Position numbers and translations under genes: made by a program
Assembly (NCBI GenBank): GCA_010093605.1
Contig: MU004183.1
Location: forward strand, 682,001-746,000
Origin: Lophium mytilinum
Lineage: Eukaryota; Ascomycota; Dothideomycetes; Mytilinidiales; Mytilinidiaceae
Reading direction: 5' to 3'
Length of the DNA: 64,000 nucleotides
In this document: positions 1 through 11,397 of the stretch, piece by piece
Layout: every line of letters begins with the position of its first letter
Position numbering within the stretch: position 1 is the first letter of the stretch
The notes under the pieces: generated by a model
What the model was told of the DNA's origin: nothing
The model's database searches: none
The model's input: only the letters and a program-made list of their open reading frames with translations

Positions 1-144
1 AAGCGCATGGACAACCGCTGGTGGCGCATCAGCGACGACAAGATCAAGGAGAGTCGCACGAGCGACGTGCTGGCGATGCAGAAGGAGGTTTATCTCTTGT
101 TCTACGAGCTGGAACGGCCGCTGCCTGGGGAGGAAGATGCGTAG
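1..144 (+). CDS. Ubiquitin-specific protease, C-terminal end (partial)
   Basis: The window opens inside a reading frame that runs in frame 1 to a TAG at 142-144, giving the last 47 residues of a protein. The segment WWRISDDKIKES followed by YLLFYELER is the usual end of the USP/UCH catalytic domain (peptidase family C19), where a Trp-rich strand, an acidic pair and a final YLLFYE strand close the fold. The catalytic Cys and His lie outside the window, so activity cannot be judged. The protein would cleave ubiquitin from substrates. The only alternative is another member of the same USP superfamily; the subfamily cannot be determined from this tail. Confidence 0.8.
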   Translation, partial: KRMDNRWWRISDDKIKESRTSDVLAMQKEVYLLFYELERPLPGEEDA

Positions 145-1251
145 GAGGCGGCTAATCAAAAACAGACTTCTTTGTGTATATTGGGCACGGGGTGGCGTCT
201 AGGCGTTCTTATTTGCTCCAAAATGGGTGTTTATGTTAGATGATAGATGGCCTTTTGCAAGGTGGCTCAGTTCGCGTTGTGGTGGGCGTTACAGCGTGTT
301 TTTGGTTTTCAAGGCTTATGAGGCCACGTCAAGCGTTGGCGAGAGAGTGTAGACAAGCCGTTGGTGAGAAGCTGAGTTCGAGGGAATGGAATTTAGTAAC
401 CCGGATATCATACTGCCTGAGTGCTGTCTTTATAGGCCAGAAGCCACTGATAGGAGCCTCCCTGCCCAGACCGTCAGGTTGTGATTTGGTTCCCACCGTG
501 TCGAACTTGACATCGTATCTTTGGTTTTCAACGCTCATGGGGCCACCTCAAACATTGGCGAAGAAGGGTGGAGCAGCCTTTGGTAGGATACCAAGTTCTA
601 CGTGATAGGATATAGCAATACATATATTCAACTGCCCGATTCTCATCTTTGCAAGCTAGACGCGACTGTCAGGAAGCCCCCTACCCCTTGGTGACCGGGC
701 CGCCAAGGGCTAACCTGACCCCCAATGCATTAAACTTGACATCGTGTCATATTCTTGAAAGCTCTCTGGGGCGCCGCAAACGCTGGCAAACGCGTGTGGA
801 AACGTGTTTGGTGGAGACACCGAGTTCCAGGATACAGTTCAGCACACGCATATCCTACTACCTGAGTTCCATCTCTAGAAGCTACACACTACCGTCAGGA
901 GCCCCTCTGCTCTTAGATAGCCAGTGCGTCAAAGCGTAGTCCAATTCCCACTGCTTCAAACATGACATTATGTGTTCAGTTTTCAGGACGTATTGGGGCA
1001 CCTCAAACGCTGGCGAACCAGTATGGATAGACCTTTACTAAGACACTGCAATACGGTTCAAGGGAAAAAAAGTAGAAGAACTATCATTGTGTCATGCTAT
1101 CGTGGCTAAAGAAAAGTAAAGAGAACCACCATAACAGGCTGGCTTCGCCGAGCCAACATTGGTATCAAGACCTCGCTTCCTATGCTTTGATTTGCAGGGT
1201 ATTGAATAACAAAGAAATAAGCACCGAAAGTAACTACGTCTCCTACATCGC
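145..1251. repeat. Intergenic; degenerate tandem repeat, about 225-bp period, 4 copies
   Basis: No gene is seen. A recurring core reads roughly TTTTCAA-GCT-ATGGGGCCACCTCAAACGCTGGCGA and begins near 301, 521, 751 and 979, a spacing of about 220-230 bp. Other shared blocks recur between cores: a CTGCCTGAGT-type block, an AGGAGCC block and an AACTTGACATCGT block. The copies differ by many substitutions and small indels, so this is an old array. Short open frames inside it are not conserved between copies and are not called. Confidence 0.7.
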
Positions 1252-2371
1252 TTAGAATCCAACTTCTGCCTCAAGCAACGCTTCGTGTGCGCCTGGAAAC
1301 AACGGCGCATCCCTAATGATTGACCGCAAGTGCTGGAACTTGCCCTCTCGGTGCCTATTGTTGTCAATTCGGACCCAAGGCTCTGTGCTCATGTCTTCCG
1401 AAAGGTAGATCTTGAGGTACGCGACCTCTGCGCCGGCCTCACGCTGAGCGGAACCATTTGTGGCGTCTTCCACCCTCTCCAGCAGCTGAGCGGCGGAATC
1501 GCAGCCTCGGAGGGCGACGGAGCCAAGAGGCGTGTGATTGTTGAAAAAGTTGATTCGAGTCTGTTCGAAAGCGTCCGTTCCTCCGGTGGGGTAGACCTGC
1601 GTTTGCTTCCCTTTGGCTTGGCTAGCCTGCCCTTTCTGCTCAGCGCGCTGGCGCTTTCGTGGTACGTCGGGTTCTTCCTGTCGTTGACGTTTCTTCTGCG
1701 CAGCTTCTTTCGTCTTCTCAGCACTCGTACCGCTCCGCAGCACAGACTTGTTGATGTTCGGAGTTGGCTCTGGTTCATCATCGGAATCATCCTCCTCGGA
1801 TTGGCTGTCGGGTTGGGGTGCAAGAGGGCCTTTGGTCGCAGCCTTTGGCCTGGCCCGTCCTCTCGCCGGCTCATCGCTTGCTCCGTTTCGCAGGGCTGAT
1901 CGATCGATGTTGGCAGTGGCTGCTGCGGTACCTCGACTCTTCTTCGCAAGCACCAGCTGACGGAGATGTTCTTTGATCCTATGGAAGTCAGTATGATGCA
2001 GTGCTTGTTAGCGGATGAGAAACGACGTACGTCTGCTTGTCGCGTGGATAGATGAGATGCTTCCTGTACAGCGTCTCGGGGTCAGGGTCGCGGAGATGGG
2101 TTCTCTGCACATTGGCAGGCTTGTTGGGCCAGATAGGAGGACCAAGTTTCTCCAGTATCTTGTCGAGCTCTTTGTCGAAGAGCTTGGGGTCATTGCGGTC
2201 GACTGCTGAAGCGCTGAGCTTGGTGAAGAGGTTTCCGATCTCCGTCTTGTAGAGATCGTTCAGCGGCTTGAAGTTGAACTTCGGTCTCTTAATAACGCCC
2301 TCGTCTTTGCCAAAGTGTCGCCAGCCGAGCGCCTCGAAGCACTCATTGACGCCGCGGCGTGGTTTTCCCAT
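1252..2371 (-). CDS. Hypothetical nuclear-type protein, short paralogue of the gene at 5,781-8,888 (2 exons)
   Basis: Exons 2371-2031 and 1978-1252 join across a 52-nt intron (GTACGT donor, GCTAAC branch, CATAG acceptor) to give 355 residues. No named domain is recognised. The N-terminal 115 residues contain an ECFEALG motif, a PKLFDKELDKILEKLG helix, an IW pair and a LIYPRDKQ motif, after which the intron interrupts the reading frame in phase 2 and the protein resumes with TIKEHLRQL. The protein at 8,888-5,781 has the same ordered motifs and an intron at the same place, so the two are distant paralogues. The middle is low-complexity, acidic and then basic (KKRQRQEE, PRKRQRAEQK), which looks like nuclear targeting. 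The C-terminal 100 residues look folded but are unrecognised. Confidence 0.75.
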
Positions 2372-4011
2372 AGCTGAGCAGAAGGCTACAGCTCTGAATG
2401 GAGCGGACTAGTTAGTGAATGTTTGGAGAATCTTCATCGCTCACGACTGCTTATAGCACACATTTTTTCTTGAAAATAAAGCGGCAGGCCGTTCCTAAGC
2501 CGATCTAGCGAGTTGGACTGCACTTACTGGAGAGACAAGCAGGGTTGGTCAAAGCAATCCGTACAATGCGGTGACGACAGTGAAATTGTCCGCTCATGTA
2601 ATGTCGAACAGAGAAGATAGAAAGTTGAGTATAGTTGTGACGCAAGAGGAATTAAACGCGAACAAGGCTGAAATGGAGTCGTCGATCACTTGGAGTCGCT
2701 GTCGACGAGCAAATGCAGGTGGCTGGTGTCGGACGCAGAAGCGGCAGGGATGGTGGAAACGAAAGCGGTCCGTCGAAAGGATATACTGGACTCCCGCGCT
2801 GTCGGGTTAGTCGTGCAGTGTATAGAGAGAGTGTTTGGAAGATGGAGGGAGAGGAAGCGCAGCGCCTGATATAAGTTTCAGGTTGGAAGCTCAGGCAAGT
2901 CCGCGCAGTCTGTAGTTTAACCAGGTCGCACACGCTGTTCTTCACCGGCTGCGACAACGATCCATCTACAATTGCAGCCCCACTCTTGCTATTGTGTTCA
3001 ACTATACTCCTTGGTGAGTCCTGATTGGATCATACAACACAACCATTGTCGACCCGGGCCCATCGTTCCTTATTGACAACACCACTTCACCTCTCTATTG
3101 TTTGGCACCGCTCCTTTCCTTCATTTATCAGAGCCCGCCGCCCGCCATCTCGACTGCTGTCCTCAACACCTTCTTTCTCGCACATCGAGCTGCTACATCG
3201 CTCGCAAGCCTTTCGTCAATCCAGTTTTCATTGTCGCATTCGAACCAAGTCCATCACGCTCTTGCCCGACCGACCTTCTCGAGAACACGAACGGCTTCAG
3301 TCCTGCACTTTCAGTTGCTGCTGTAGCGGTAACAACACTGTTGTCATTTCCAACCCTCATTGTCGTTCGCGAATCAAATCCATCACCATCTCCCGACAGG
3401 ATCCTCTGTGTGGCCCTAGTTTCTTCATTCTTGCGCCTTAAGCTGCATCTGGAGCGGCCACGACACTCTCATCGTTTTCAGCCTGCGCTGTTGCTCCCCA
3501 AGCAATTCCATCCCATTCTTGCTCGACACCCTTCCTCTGTATATCTGGACCACCTTCTTCCTGCGCTTCAAGCTGCTTCTGGAGCGGTCACGACAATCTC
3601 ATCATTTTCAACCTTCGCTGTTGCCCCCCAACCAATTCCATCCCAATCTTGCCTGACAGGCTTCCTCTGCGGAACTGGAACATCTTCTTCCTGTGCTTCA
3701 AGCTGCTTCTGTAGCGGTCACGAAGCTCTCATCACTTTCAACTTGGCTCTGGCACCCTCATCAACCCCATCACAGCCTTACAGCCTTGCCCGATCAACTT
3801 TCTGTCAGCATTCCGTTCGCCCTATCAACAGTCTCTCCTTGTAATCTATACCGGTGCATCCTCGTCCATCTCGGATTCCAACGATTCGAGCTGTCACTAG
3901 CTTAAGTGTTTCGCTGTATAGTAAGTTCTTTGCTTCCTCGTTGGAGTGCTGCTCTCGCGCATTCTACATCTAAAGAAGGTCGAGCTAACAATCTGCCCAG
4001 TCTGAACCAAG
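2372..4011 (+). repeat. Divergent intergenic region with 129-bp tandem repeat array upstream of the 4,081 gene
   Basis: This 1.7-kb gap separates two divergently transcribed genes. From about 3,180 to 3,810 it holds five diverged copies of a pyrimidine-rich unit. Copies begin near 3,180, 3,308, 3,437, 3,568 and 3,697, spaced about 128-131 bp. The clearest shared blocks are TTCAAGCTGCTTCTGGAGCGGTCACGA (copies 3-5) and CAATTCCATCCCA. A 248-codon open frame (3,098-3,844) crosses the array, but the protein copies slip out of register between units, so it is judged non-coding. It may be part of the 5' leader of the plus-strand gene. Confidence 0.7.
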
Positions 4012-4068
4012 TCCCTTCAACCAGTCCCTTCAACCAATCCCTTCAACCAATCCCTTCAACCAATCTCT
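4012..4068 (+). repeat. 14-bp minisatellite immediately upstream of a start codon
   Basis: The unit CCCTTCAACCAATC is repeated four times head to tail with one substitution in the first copy. The array ends 12 bp before the ATG at 4,081, so it would lie in the 5' untranslated leader or overlap the core promoter. Confidence 0.85.
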
Positions 4069-4080
4069 ACTACGACAGAA

Positions 4081-5456
4081 ATGGCACCTGCAATCAAGGA
4101 AGTCGAGTGCTTCGGCGATGCTACCAGGGGAAGCCCGCACTACCATTCTGCGCGCGACTTGCATCGACGTGGCATCTGGATCGGCTATCTGGACGATCAC
4201 AAGAAGAAGTTCGAGGATATGCCGTCATTCCAGGACCTCGCCAAGCGTTACAGGAGTAACATGACGCCGTTTCCGGAGCCTACGGTGGGAGCGAGCGGCA
4301 ATACGAGCTACGCCGTCTGCTTTGGCTGTCATACCAGTGGCCAGGACACGCGCATGATCAAGGTGCTAGACCTTCCATTCACCAACAAGAAGAACGTAAG
4401 GGCTGGTTCCTGCGTTCTTATTTGATCACTTTTAGAACATTTCGTCTAACACAATTCGAGTTGCAGAAAGTCTTGATCATGCCTCTCGAAGACGACAATA
4501 ACAACCGCTTGTTTTGCATCTTGCAACCAGACCCCTTCGAGCGAAAGTTCATCAAGTACGGTTTCTGGCAGGTCGAGGGAGGCTGCTCAAGCTACATCTA
4601 TCTTCTCGGCACCACAGCTTCCAACCAGAGGAAGGGCACCCTCGATGAGATCCGGGCCCTCCGTGTCAACAATCGCCAGCCAGAGGAAGCCGATGAAGCC
4701 AACGCTGCTCCAAAAGCCAAAGCAGCCATCAAAACGTCGAAGAAGCGCACCCGTGATGCTGCCTCTGCGAACGAAGACGGAGGCCCATCCAAGAGGAAGA
4801 AGACAACACCTGTGAATGGGAGATCTGACAGTCCGAAGCTGCCCACCAGCTCCACTTTACGCCAGGACGAGGCAGACCTCGATCGGTTGGTTGCTGCTAT
4901 CGGCAGTGGCAGTCTCCCAAAGCCGGTGAAGCCAAAGCCAGTGAAGCCAGTCCAACGCACGACTCGAAGCTCTGGACCGTTGCCTCCGATCGAGGCCAAC
5001 ACTACTCCCTCCGATCTTCACACTTCAAATTGGTCTCACGAAGCAACTGTGGGCTATCTGGTTGAGGATGACTCCGAGCCTTCAGATGGGCTCTCCAAAG
5101 CTCAAGCTCGACGCGTCCGATTCATGTGGACGTTCGATGCCGATGGCCGCGAAGGCCAGATCCTGCTCTGCCTGGCCGATTGCCCGAATTCGAAGGTATT
5201 CCTCGACCTTTTTGAACAAGAGGCGAATCGGGAGCAGGCGACCAAGGACATCTATGCCAAGGCGAAGAGCTGGTGGGTGGACAGGACTGAGGTTTTGGCA
5301 GGTGGAAAAAAGGAGACGAAGGGCCTGCGAATCACGCCTTCGAATGAGGCGTCGGCCGATGTAGCCTTCAGATTGACGCTGGAGGAGATCGCGAAGTCCA
5401 GACATTGGGAATCTGGCAAGGGAGACTATACGGTCGTCTTGACCCCGATTATCTAA
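4081..5456 (+). CDS. Hypothetical protein with nuclear localisation signal (2 exons)
   Basis: Exons 4081-4395 and 4467-5456 join in phase 0 across a 71-nt intron (GTAAGG donor, TCTAACAC branch, TTGCAG acceptor), giving 434 residues. The start is the first ATG after the leader minisatellite. Residues 1-150 look globular and include a short VCFGCHTS stretch, which is too little for a zinc ribbon. The middle is Lys/Pro/Ser-rich with a bipartite basic signal (KTSKKRTR ... GPSKRKK), and the last 120 residues appear folded (FMWTFDADGREGQ, SWWVDRTEV). No family is recognised. It sits between the two paralogous minus-strand genes and is divergent from the first. A nuclear role is inferred only from the basic signals. 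Confidence 0.75.
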
Positions 5457-5780
5457 GAGTGGATTGGGATAGGCGAGATTCAGCGGCTGCTTGTTATTGT
5501 TTATAGCTTGATATCCAGAATTGAATGCGTTCTTCAGCACTTTTGATACATTGAGATTGCTAGCTGTGGTCCTTCAGTGTGTCGCAAAGAATAGATTGAT
5601 TGTTGTTCTCTTGCTACAATACTCCGCCGTAAGTCTAGGCACACAGATCTATCACTACTTGGCTTCAATCTTGCTCACTCGACACCACTGTAGGGGGTAG
5701 CCTGGCTGCTAAGCAGCTACTTGGTCAAGAGGCAGTCTAATCTGCACTACTTGAGACTCGACACTCCTTTAGTTAGTAGC

Positions 5781-8700
5781 CTAGGAGACTAATGCCCTCG
5801 GCGGTACAAACAAAGCCATACAATACCTCTTCAGAATGTCTGTAAACTCCGAATCCATATCTGTGTCGTTGGCAGCATTGATAACGTCCACTAGCAACTG
5901 AACGGAACCACCAGCAACACCCTTGCTAACCTTTCGCCACCGTAATATGAGCGTACGTCGAACATGATTAATCTCTATGGAGCGTTTCAGGCCCTCAATG
6001 CCTGTCTCAACAGCAAAATCTGCAGTATGGGCGATTGAGATGGCACGTTCCATCTTCCTCATCCCGATGAAATACTGCAAAGCCTTGGTCCGAGGATCAC
6101 GCAACGGGTTCTGCAGTTCCTCTCTTGACTCTGCCGCGAGTTTCCAGAGCTTCTCCAGCAGCTTTTCAAGGCGGACCTGCTTTCGATAGCGGTTCTGGGG
6201 TTCCGTGCGACTTCGGTATAGCTGCTGTTGCTTGACGAGGTCGTGCATGTTGATCAACTCCAATTCAATCAGATTTCCGAAGTAGAACCTCAATGTTTCC
6301 TCGTCATCCTCGCTCTCATCGTCCTCGCTCTCTGTGTCGTCAGATTCGTCGAAATCTAACAGTGTAGCCTTTAAAGCGTCGTCGTCGTCATATCGAGGCT
6401 GTGGGTTCTGACTAACGTTGCCTCCAATTTGTGCGTTTCGATCTTCCTGGTGAATGCGGCGGTCTTGGGAAGGCTTTGATAGCGGTCCCGCGCTCCCTTC
6501 GGCCTGCGGGCTTCCACTTCTCCGAGGGGTGTTGTTGCGATCTTTAGCAAGAGGCTCCGATGTCTGTCTAGCACTGCTTTTGGCTTGTGCATTTCTGTCT
6601 CTTTCGTGAGCGCAGCTGCTTTTCTCTTGGGTAGACACCAATGCACGTCCAGTACTGCCTTCGGCTTGTGCACTCCAGCCTTCCTGATGAGCATCGCTAG
6701 CTTTAGGCGTAGGCGAAGCTTCCAAGGGCTTCTGGAATCCGCTTGTGCCGCCGCGCTCGGTAAGGACCGATGGCTGGCTCACAGTTGGAGCTTCGTTTGT
6801 AAGAGGCCGTTCGCCCTGAATGCGCGTTGGAGCATCATGGATTGGAGGATGCTCAGCTGAAGTCTGAGTGGCTGTCGAAGGTTTTTTCGGAGAGGAAGTC
6901 CGACATTGAGGGTGTACTGTAGTCGCGTTGATACGAGACCGTTCAGTATATGACCCACCCGCCGTGTAAGTGTCTTTTGGAGTAGATGAACCTTGAGGAG
7001 AACTAGTTGAAGTATCGTTGTTCGGAGACTGAGTAGCTGATGACTGAGTATCTGTCGAAGCCCTATCGCGGAGGAGGGATCCGTCTCTAGAGACCGAAGA
7101 AGACTCGGGAGAGCCTTGTGGAGTAAGAGTCTGTGCAGGCGATGTTCGGTGATCTTCCGGAGTACTTGAATTAGCAGCTCGAAGCTTTCCCGTCCTGTCG
7201 TCGAAGAACGTTGCGGAGACTGGTCTTATATCAATGGAATCACTTGAGGCTTGCCTCTCAGATGATGGTAGAAAAGAAGCACTGCTAGGGGGAGACATAT
7301 CATCTTCCGACGATCCAATGTCGCTAGTAGGGGACATACGTAGCACAATATGCGGAGTGCAAGAAACGGGACGATTTGTTGGTGTTGGCCCAGCTCGTTG
7401 TGCTGTGCTCGGTGTATTGTTCTTTTGTGCCAACGTCTCGACTCTGATATGCTCCTTTGCATATTGTAGGTGTGATAGTGTTTTTCGTTGAGCTTCTACA
7501 CCAACAGTAGATGATAATGCACCGTGTTGCATCTCTTTGGCAGTCCCAAACACTCCATCGATAGACTGTAAACCTTTTGGTGCCTGGCGAGGTTGAGTGG
7601 GCCGTGTATACGACAACTGAATACATCCAGTTGGAAACATCGGAGCGATCGGGGCTCGAGGTTGCGGACGTTGAGGTTGGGCGCTGCCCGTAGCGACTGA
7701 GTTCAGGGATCGAAATTGAGCATTTTCGTTGGAAATTTCATCGATCGGTGATGTACCTGACGTCTTTTGTGTCTTTCTTGACGACATCGTCTCTTCCACG
7801 GCTGCACGTTTACGCTCGTGGGTCGCGAGAAAAGCGGATGACACGTCTTGCCCGGTATCAAAAGTACTAGGAGATGAAGAAGTTATGATGCCCCAGCTGG
7901 TGAGGATGTTACTTGCTTTATGTCTTAGCTGCAGCTTCTTGTCCCCAGGAAAGGGATCCAGTTTCTTGATGTGCTTCAGGACGCTGTCAATTTTAGTCGT
8001 CCTAATAATTTCCATCTCTAAATTGGGATACTCCTCCAGCAGCCTCAACCAACTAGACATGATGGCCTTCTCATGTTCTTTGGGGGGGTGTAATCGTCCG
8101 CTGTCCAGTTTCCATCCAAATCCTCTCTGCAGTCGCCGTCGAATATGGATGACTGGTGGTTTTAGCACAATATAGAGATACGCAACGAGGAGAATGCTTA
8201 CTCTGTTGTTGCATACTTCTGACCTGCTTGGCGCTATCTTTCAACCAAGGCAACCGCACTATGACTATACGCCCGACCTTTTTATTGTCGTCTGAGTCGG
8301 GTAACTCTTGATGCTCTACTGTGTAAACAGCTTCATCCCAGATCTTGGGGCACGACGGTAAAGGAATTACGCCCACTGCCTTTCCATTATTGGCCTGTGC
8401 CGCCCTTCGTAGGAGCGCCCATTGTCGTATGAGGCGTTTGATTCTACGGCAAGCAATTAGCAAGCTCTGTAAAGTAAGTGGACTGATGCTTACTCTAGCT
8501 CATCCTGCGGATAGTACAGGTCTTTTGTATAGTGCTCATGTGTAATGTCGCCGCCTATTTTCAAGAGGTGACCACGGTTACTTCCCCATATGGTGAGGCC
8601 GTGTGTTTCAAGGAAGCTTTCGATGTGTGCCTCGAACAGTGGATGTGCTGTGTTGTTGGAAAATGCCACTTCATTCTTGGCAAGATCGTCAATATGCGCA

Positions 8701-8888
8701 TATTCGTCCGGTAGAGAATGAGCTAGGGTGGTGACGAAACGGTCGAGTATCTTAAGCATTTCGTTATCGAACCTTGCTCTCGCTTTGCGCGAGACGTTTC
8801 GATTAACTAGGCCCAAGGCCTCGATACATGCATGTGTTCGAGCATTCGGGAGGTCGGGTATGGTCGCGCCCATGGGCATTCTTTCCAA
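5781..8888 (-). CDS. Large protein with TFIIS/Med26 N-terminal-like domain (3 exons)
   Basis: Exons 8888-8494, 8443-8202 and 8152-5781 (introns of 50 and 49 nt, both GTAAGC...AG) give 1,002 residues. Residues about 1-140 share the motif order of the 2,371-1,252 protein (CIEALG, PLFEAHIESFLETHG, IW, LYYPQDE, then IKRLIRQW) with an intron at the same site and phase. Residues about 244-305 (SSWLRLLEEYP ... SVLKHIKKLDPFPGDKK ... LTSWGII) resemble the helical TFIIS N-terminal/LW domain that binds intrinsically disordered partners of the transcription machinery. A long Ser/Thr/Pro/Gln-rich linker follows, including degenerate ~28-residue repeats (coded by about 6,420-6,730), then an acidic run near 812-832 and a helical C-terminus. 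A chromatin or transcription role is inferred from the TFIIS-like domain only. Confidence 0.7.
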
Positions 8889-11397
8889 ATCTGTAAACTA
8901 TGAGTCCGTGGACAAGCCTTCAACTTTGTTTAGGGCTATTTAATACCTTTCAGGTAAGGAAAAGATACAAGTCTTGCCACGATGATATGAGGGGAGGGAG
9001 TTGGAGTACCCTAAATAATTAGGTACTCTAGGGAGTAATGCGAGAAGTAGTGAAAGCTGTGCACGAGCTCACAGTCTAGTTGTGAACCGTTAAGATAAGC
9101 AGACCGAGACTAATAGAGTTCGATGACCTTTAGCGGCTGAAGATGCGCGCTAGAAACAAGAGTTCACTCGCAGGAGTTGAAGAGTGTTGAGCATGAAGGC
9201 GGAGGGGGTTGGAATGGCTGGCCACTTTGTTTCAACCTATGATTGTTTCAATCGTTGGCCTTGAGGGGGTGGTCTCTTTCGGCCCCCTCAAGTGGTACTC
9301 TTTGACCACTATCAGTGGAAAATGACAGATCACTTTGCCCCGTCGCGGGAGGAGACGTAAATACAAACGGGTAGAGGCGCGCATGTCCTGCCACTTAGCT
9401 GTCGGTTCCCGCGTTAGTTCACGGGAACACTCACGCATCGCTAGGATGCCCTGGGAAACATATCCCTACGTGATCTACTCTTTCATTACTTAATCCTGTC
9501 TCGGTGGTCTTATTGTTGGTGTGTGCGTCTATTGGTAAGTTGTCGCTTGCGGAGCGTCCGCAAGGCTGAAACCCTTTGGCGTCAACATGCAGATTGTGCC
9601 CTCGGTTTTCCGCCAGGCAGCGTGCCGGCACGGACGATTGCAAGCCAACACAACCAGCCTACCAAGGCGTCAGTGAGAAACGCCTATGCATGCGCGTGTC
9701 AAACAAGCAAAAAGGCCCATACTTTGGCCTCCGCGCCTTCCCCGGACGCCCACGCCGCATGACTGCAGGAGGGCGACGTCTAGAGTTTTTCGAACAAATC
9801 AGATCACCTGTAGGGTTACTCAACCTGCTCTCTGGGGAGATAAGGGCGTTTTCACGCCATTGCGTGTCTCACGCACGGTCCTGGGAGCCGCTTCACGGCC
9901 CGTTTTTTCGTGATAAACTGAAGGATCACAGACGTTGTTAACCGGGCGTCAAGACCCATAAAACCTGCGTGTGATTCACGACATGAAGATGTGTGAGTTG
10001 CCTTAGCGTTCGGATTGAAGATGTAGTACAGACCTGGTTAGATCTAGCTTGTGAAGAACTTTACAGCACATTCTGGAATTTTCTGGTGCACTAGAGGACC
10101 CCAACCGGTAATAACTAGGGGCCAGAACTCGTATATACTGCATCTAACTTAGGTACGAAAGTTGAGCTGCTCTGGATTTAAGGGAGTAGTAACATTACTC
10201 TCATTTGGCCTCTGGAGACGCTTACATCGCACCCCAAGAGTTTGGAGTGTACTGGAGGACTCCAGACGGCACCATCCTGGTGTCAAAAGCCCTTCATGAT
10301 GCTGCTAATTTCCGGACAGAAGATGCATGGAAAAGGTGGTCTAATGTAGCCTTTAGAGAACTTGACATCTTGACCTGACTTTTTACAGTGTGTCAAAGAA
10401 CCGCAGACGGTGACACTATATCAGAATAATAACGCCCTCTATTTCAGCCTGCGGAGAACTTTACATCGTAGTACAACCTTTCAGAATGCGCCGAAGGACT
10501 TCGAACAGCGGTATAGGGTGTTGCAAAAGACTGGTTCGATGTAGCCTGCGAAGAGCTTTACGTCGTGTTTCTAGAAACAAATCTATTCAGTTACCGTCTT
10601 TCTATTAGCAACTTCATTACGAACTCAATGAGGGAGAGATTGGGAGACAAACGTAGGTGTCGATATCGGTAGCTAGGAAAAGGTCTTGCTACGCTTGCTT
10701 TTCTTGCTCTATGTACATGCTTCAAGTTATGAGTGAAGGGATAGATTGAGCGTGAAAGCCTTCAAGACAAGTGTTTCAACGCGTGTTGGAAGTAGCCTTA
10801 CCCCATAAGCTGTGGTACTTTGCGGTTGCCCCCTAAGCTATGAGGCAAGGAGTCTAATGCGCCACGCCCCCTAGTCACGATGAGTTGAACGTTATTCATG
10901 TGAAATGGGGTGGATCGACAGTGTCAAGTCGATCCCAAGGTCCCTCCTGAACCCTCGACCACGATCGACAATGAATGAAGTCGGATAGAATAGCTTCTAG
11001 GTAACATGAGAATATTGCTTCTCTAAACTTACAGCTTTAATTGCAAGCGTGAAATGGCTTCGCCTATACAGCTTACCACCATTCTCATAGAGTGTGTGGG
11101 TGATCGCACAGCACTTTTCTATTACAATTAGCCTATGACACCTAAGGCCTTTACGGTGAAGCAGCATCTCGAGTGCCGAGAAGCACTGGTATGGGACAAG
11201 AGCTGAAGCTGTGATCAAGGTAGTAGAGCGATAAGTCAATGACTTTGTCACCCAAGAAGGCCCAGTAAGAGCAGTAGAGCAAGGGAAGCACTACTTCGCC
11301 AGGAAAACCCTGGCCACTCCAGGCAGAGGCGACACCATTGAGCAAGAAGTTGAAGCTGGTAGGAAGCGTACACATTGCCCTACCACCCTCCCTTTAC
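8889..11397. other. Gene-poor interval with decayed repeats
   Basis: No intact gene is supported across 2.5 kb. A perfect 10-bp inverted repeat (CTTGAGGGGG / CCCCCTCAAG, 13-nt loop) lies at 9,260-9,292. Open frames at 9,523-9,941 have no recognisable protein features. A degenerate tandem array occupies 10,040-10,570 (listed separately). Confidence 0.6.
10040..10570. repeat. Degenerate tandem repeat (GAACTTTACATCG core)
   Basis: A core close to TAGCCTGCGGAGAACTTTACATCGT recurs near 10,045, 10,205, 10,343, 10,447 and 10,540. Several copies are followed by GGAGGACTCCAGACGG- or AAGGACTTCGAACAGCGG-like blocks. Spacing shrinks from about 160 to 95 bp, so the copies carry different deletions. An AACTTGACATCGTGTC block in the 300-1,020 array is similar, so the two arrays may share an ancestor. 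Confidence 0.55.

Noticed and set aside
3098-3844. 248-codon open frame
   Set aside because: It spans a tandem repeat whose units are not in a constant reading frame; composition is driven by CT-rich DNA.
9260-9292. Stem-loop CTTGAGGGGG / CCCCCTCAAG
   Set aside because: A real 10-bp inverted repeat, but isolated, with no adjacent gene or U-tract to give it a role.
9523-9941. Open frames of 79-121 codons
   Set aside because: No recognisable motifs, overlapping each other, in a decayed region.
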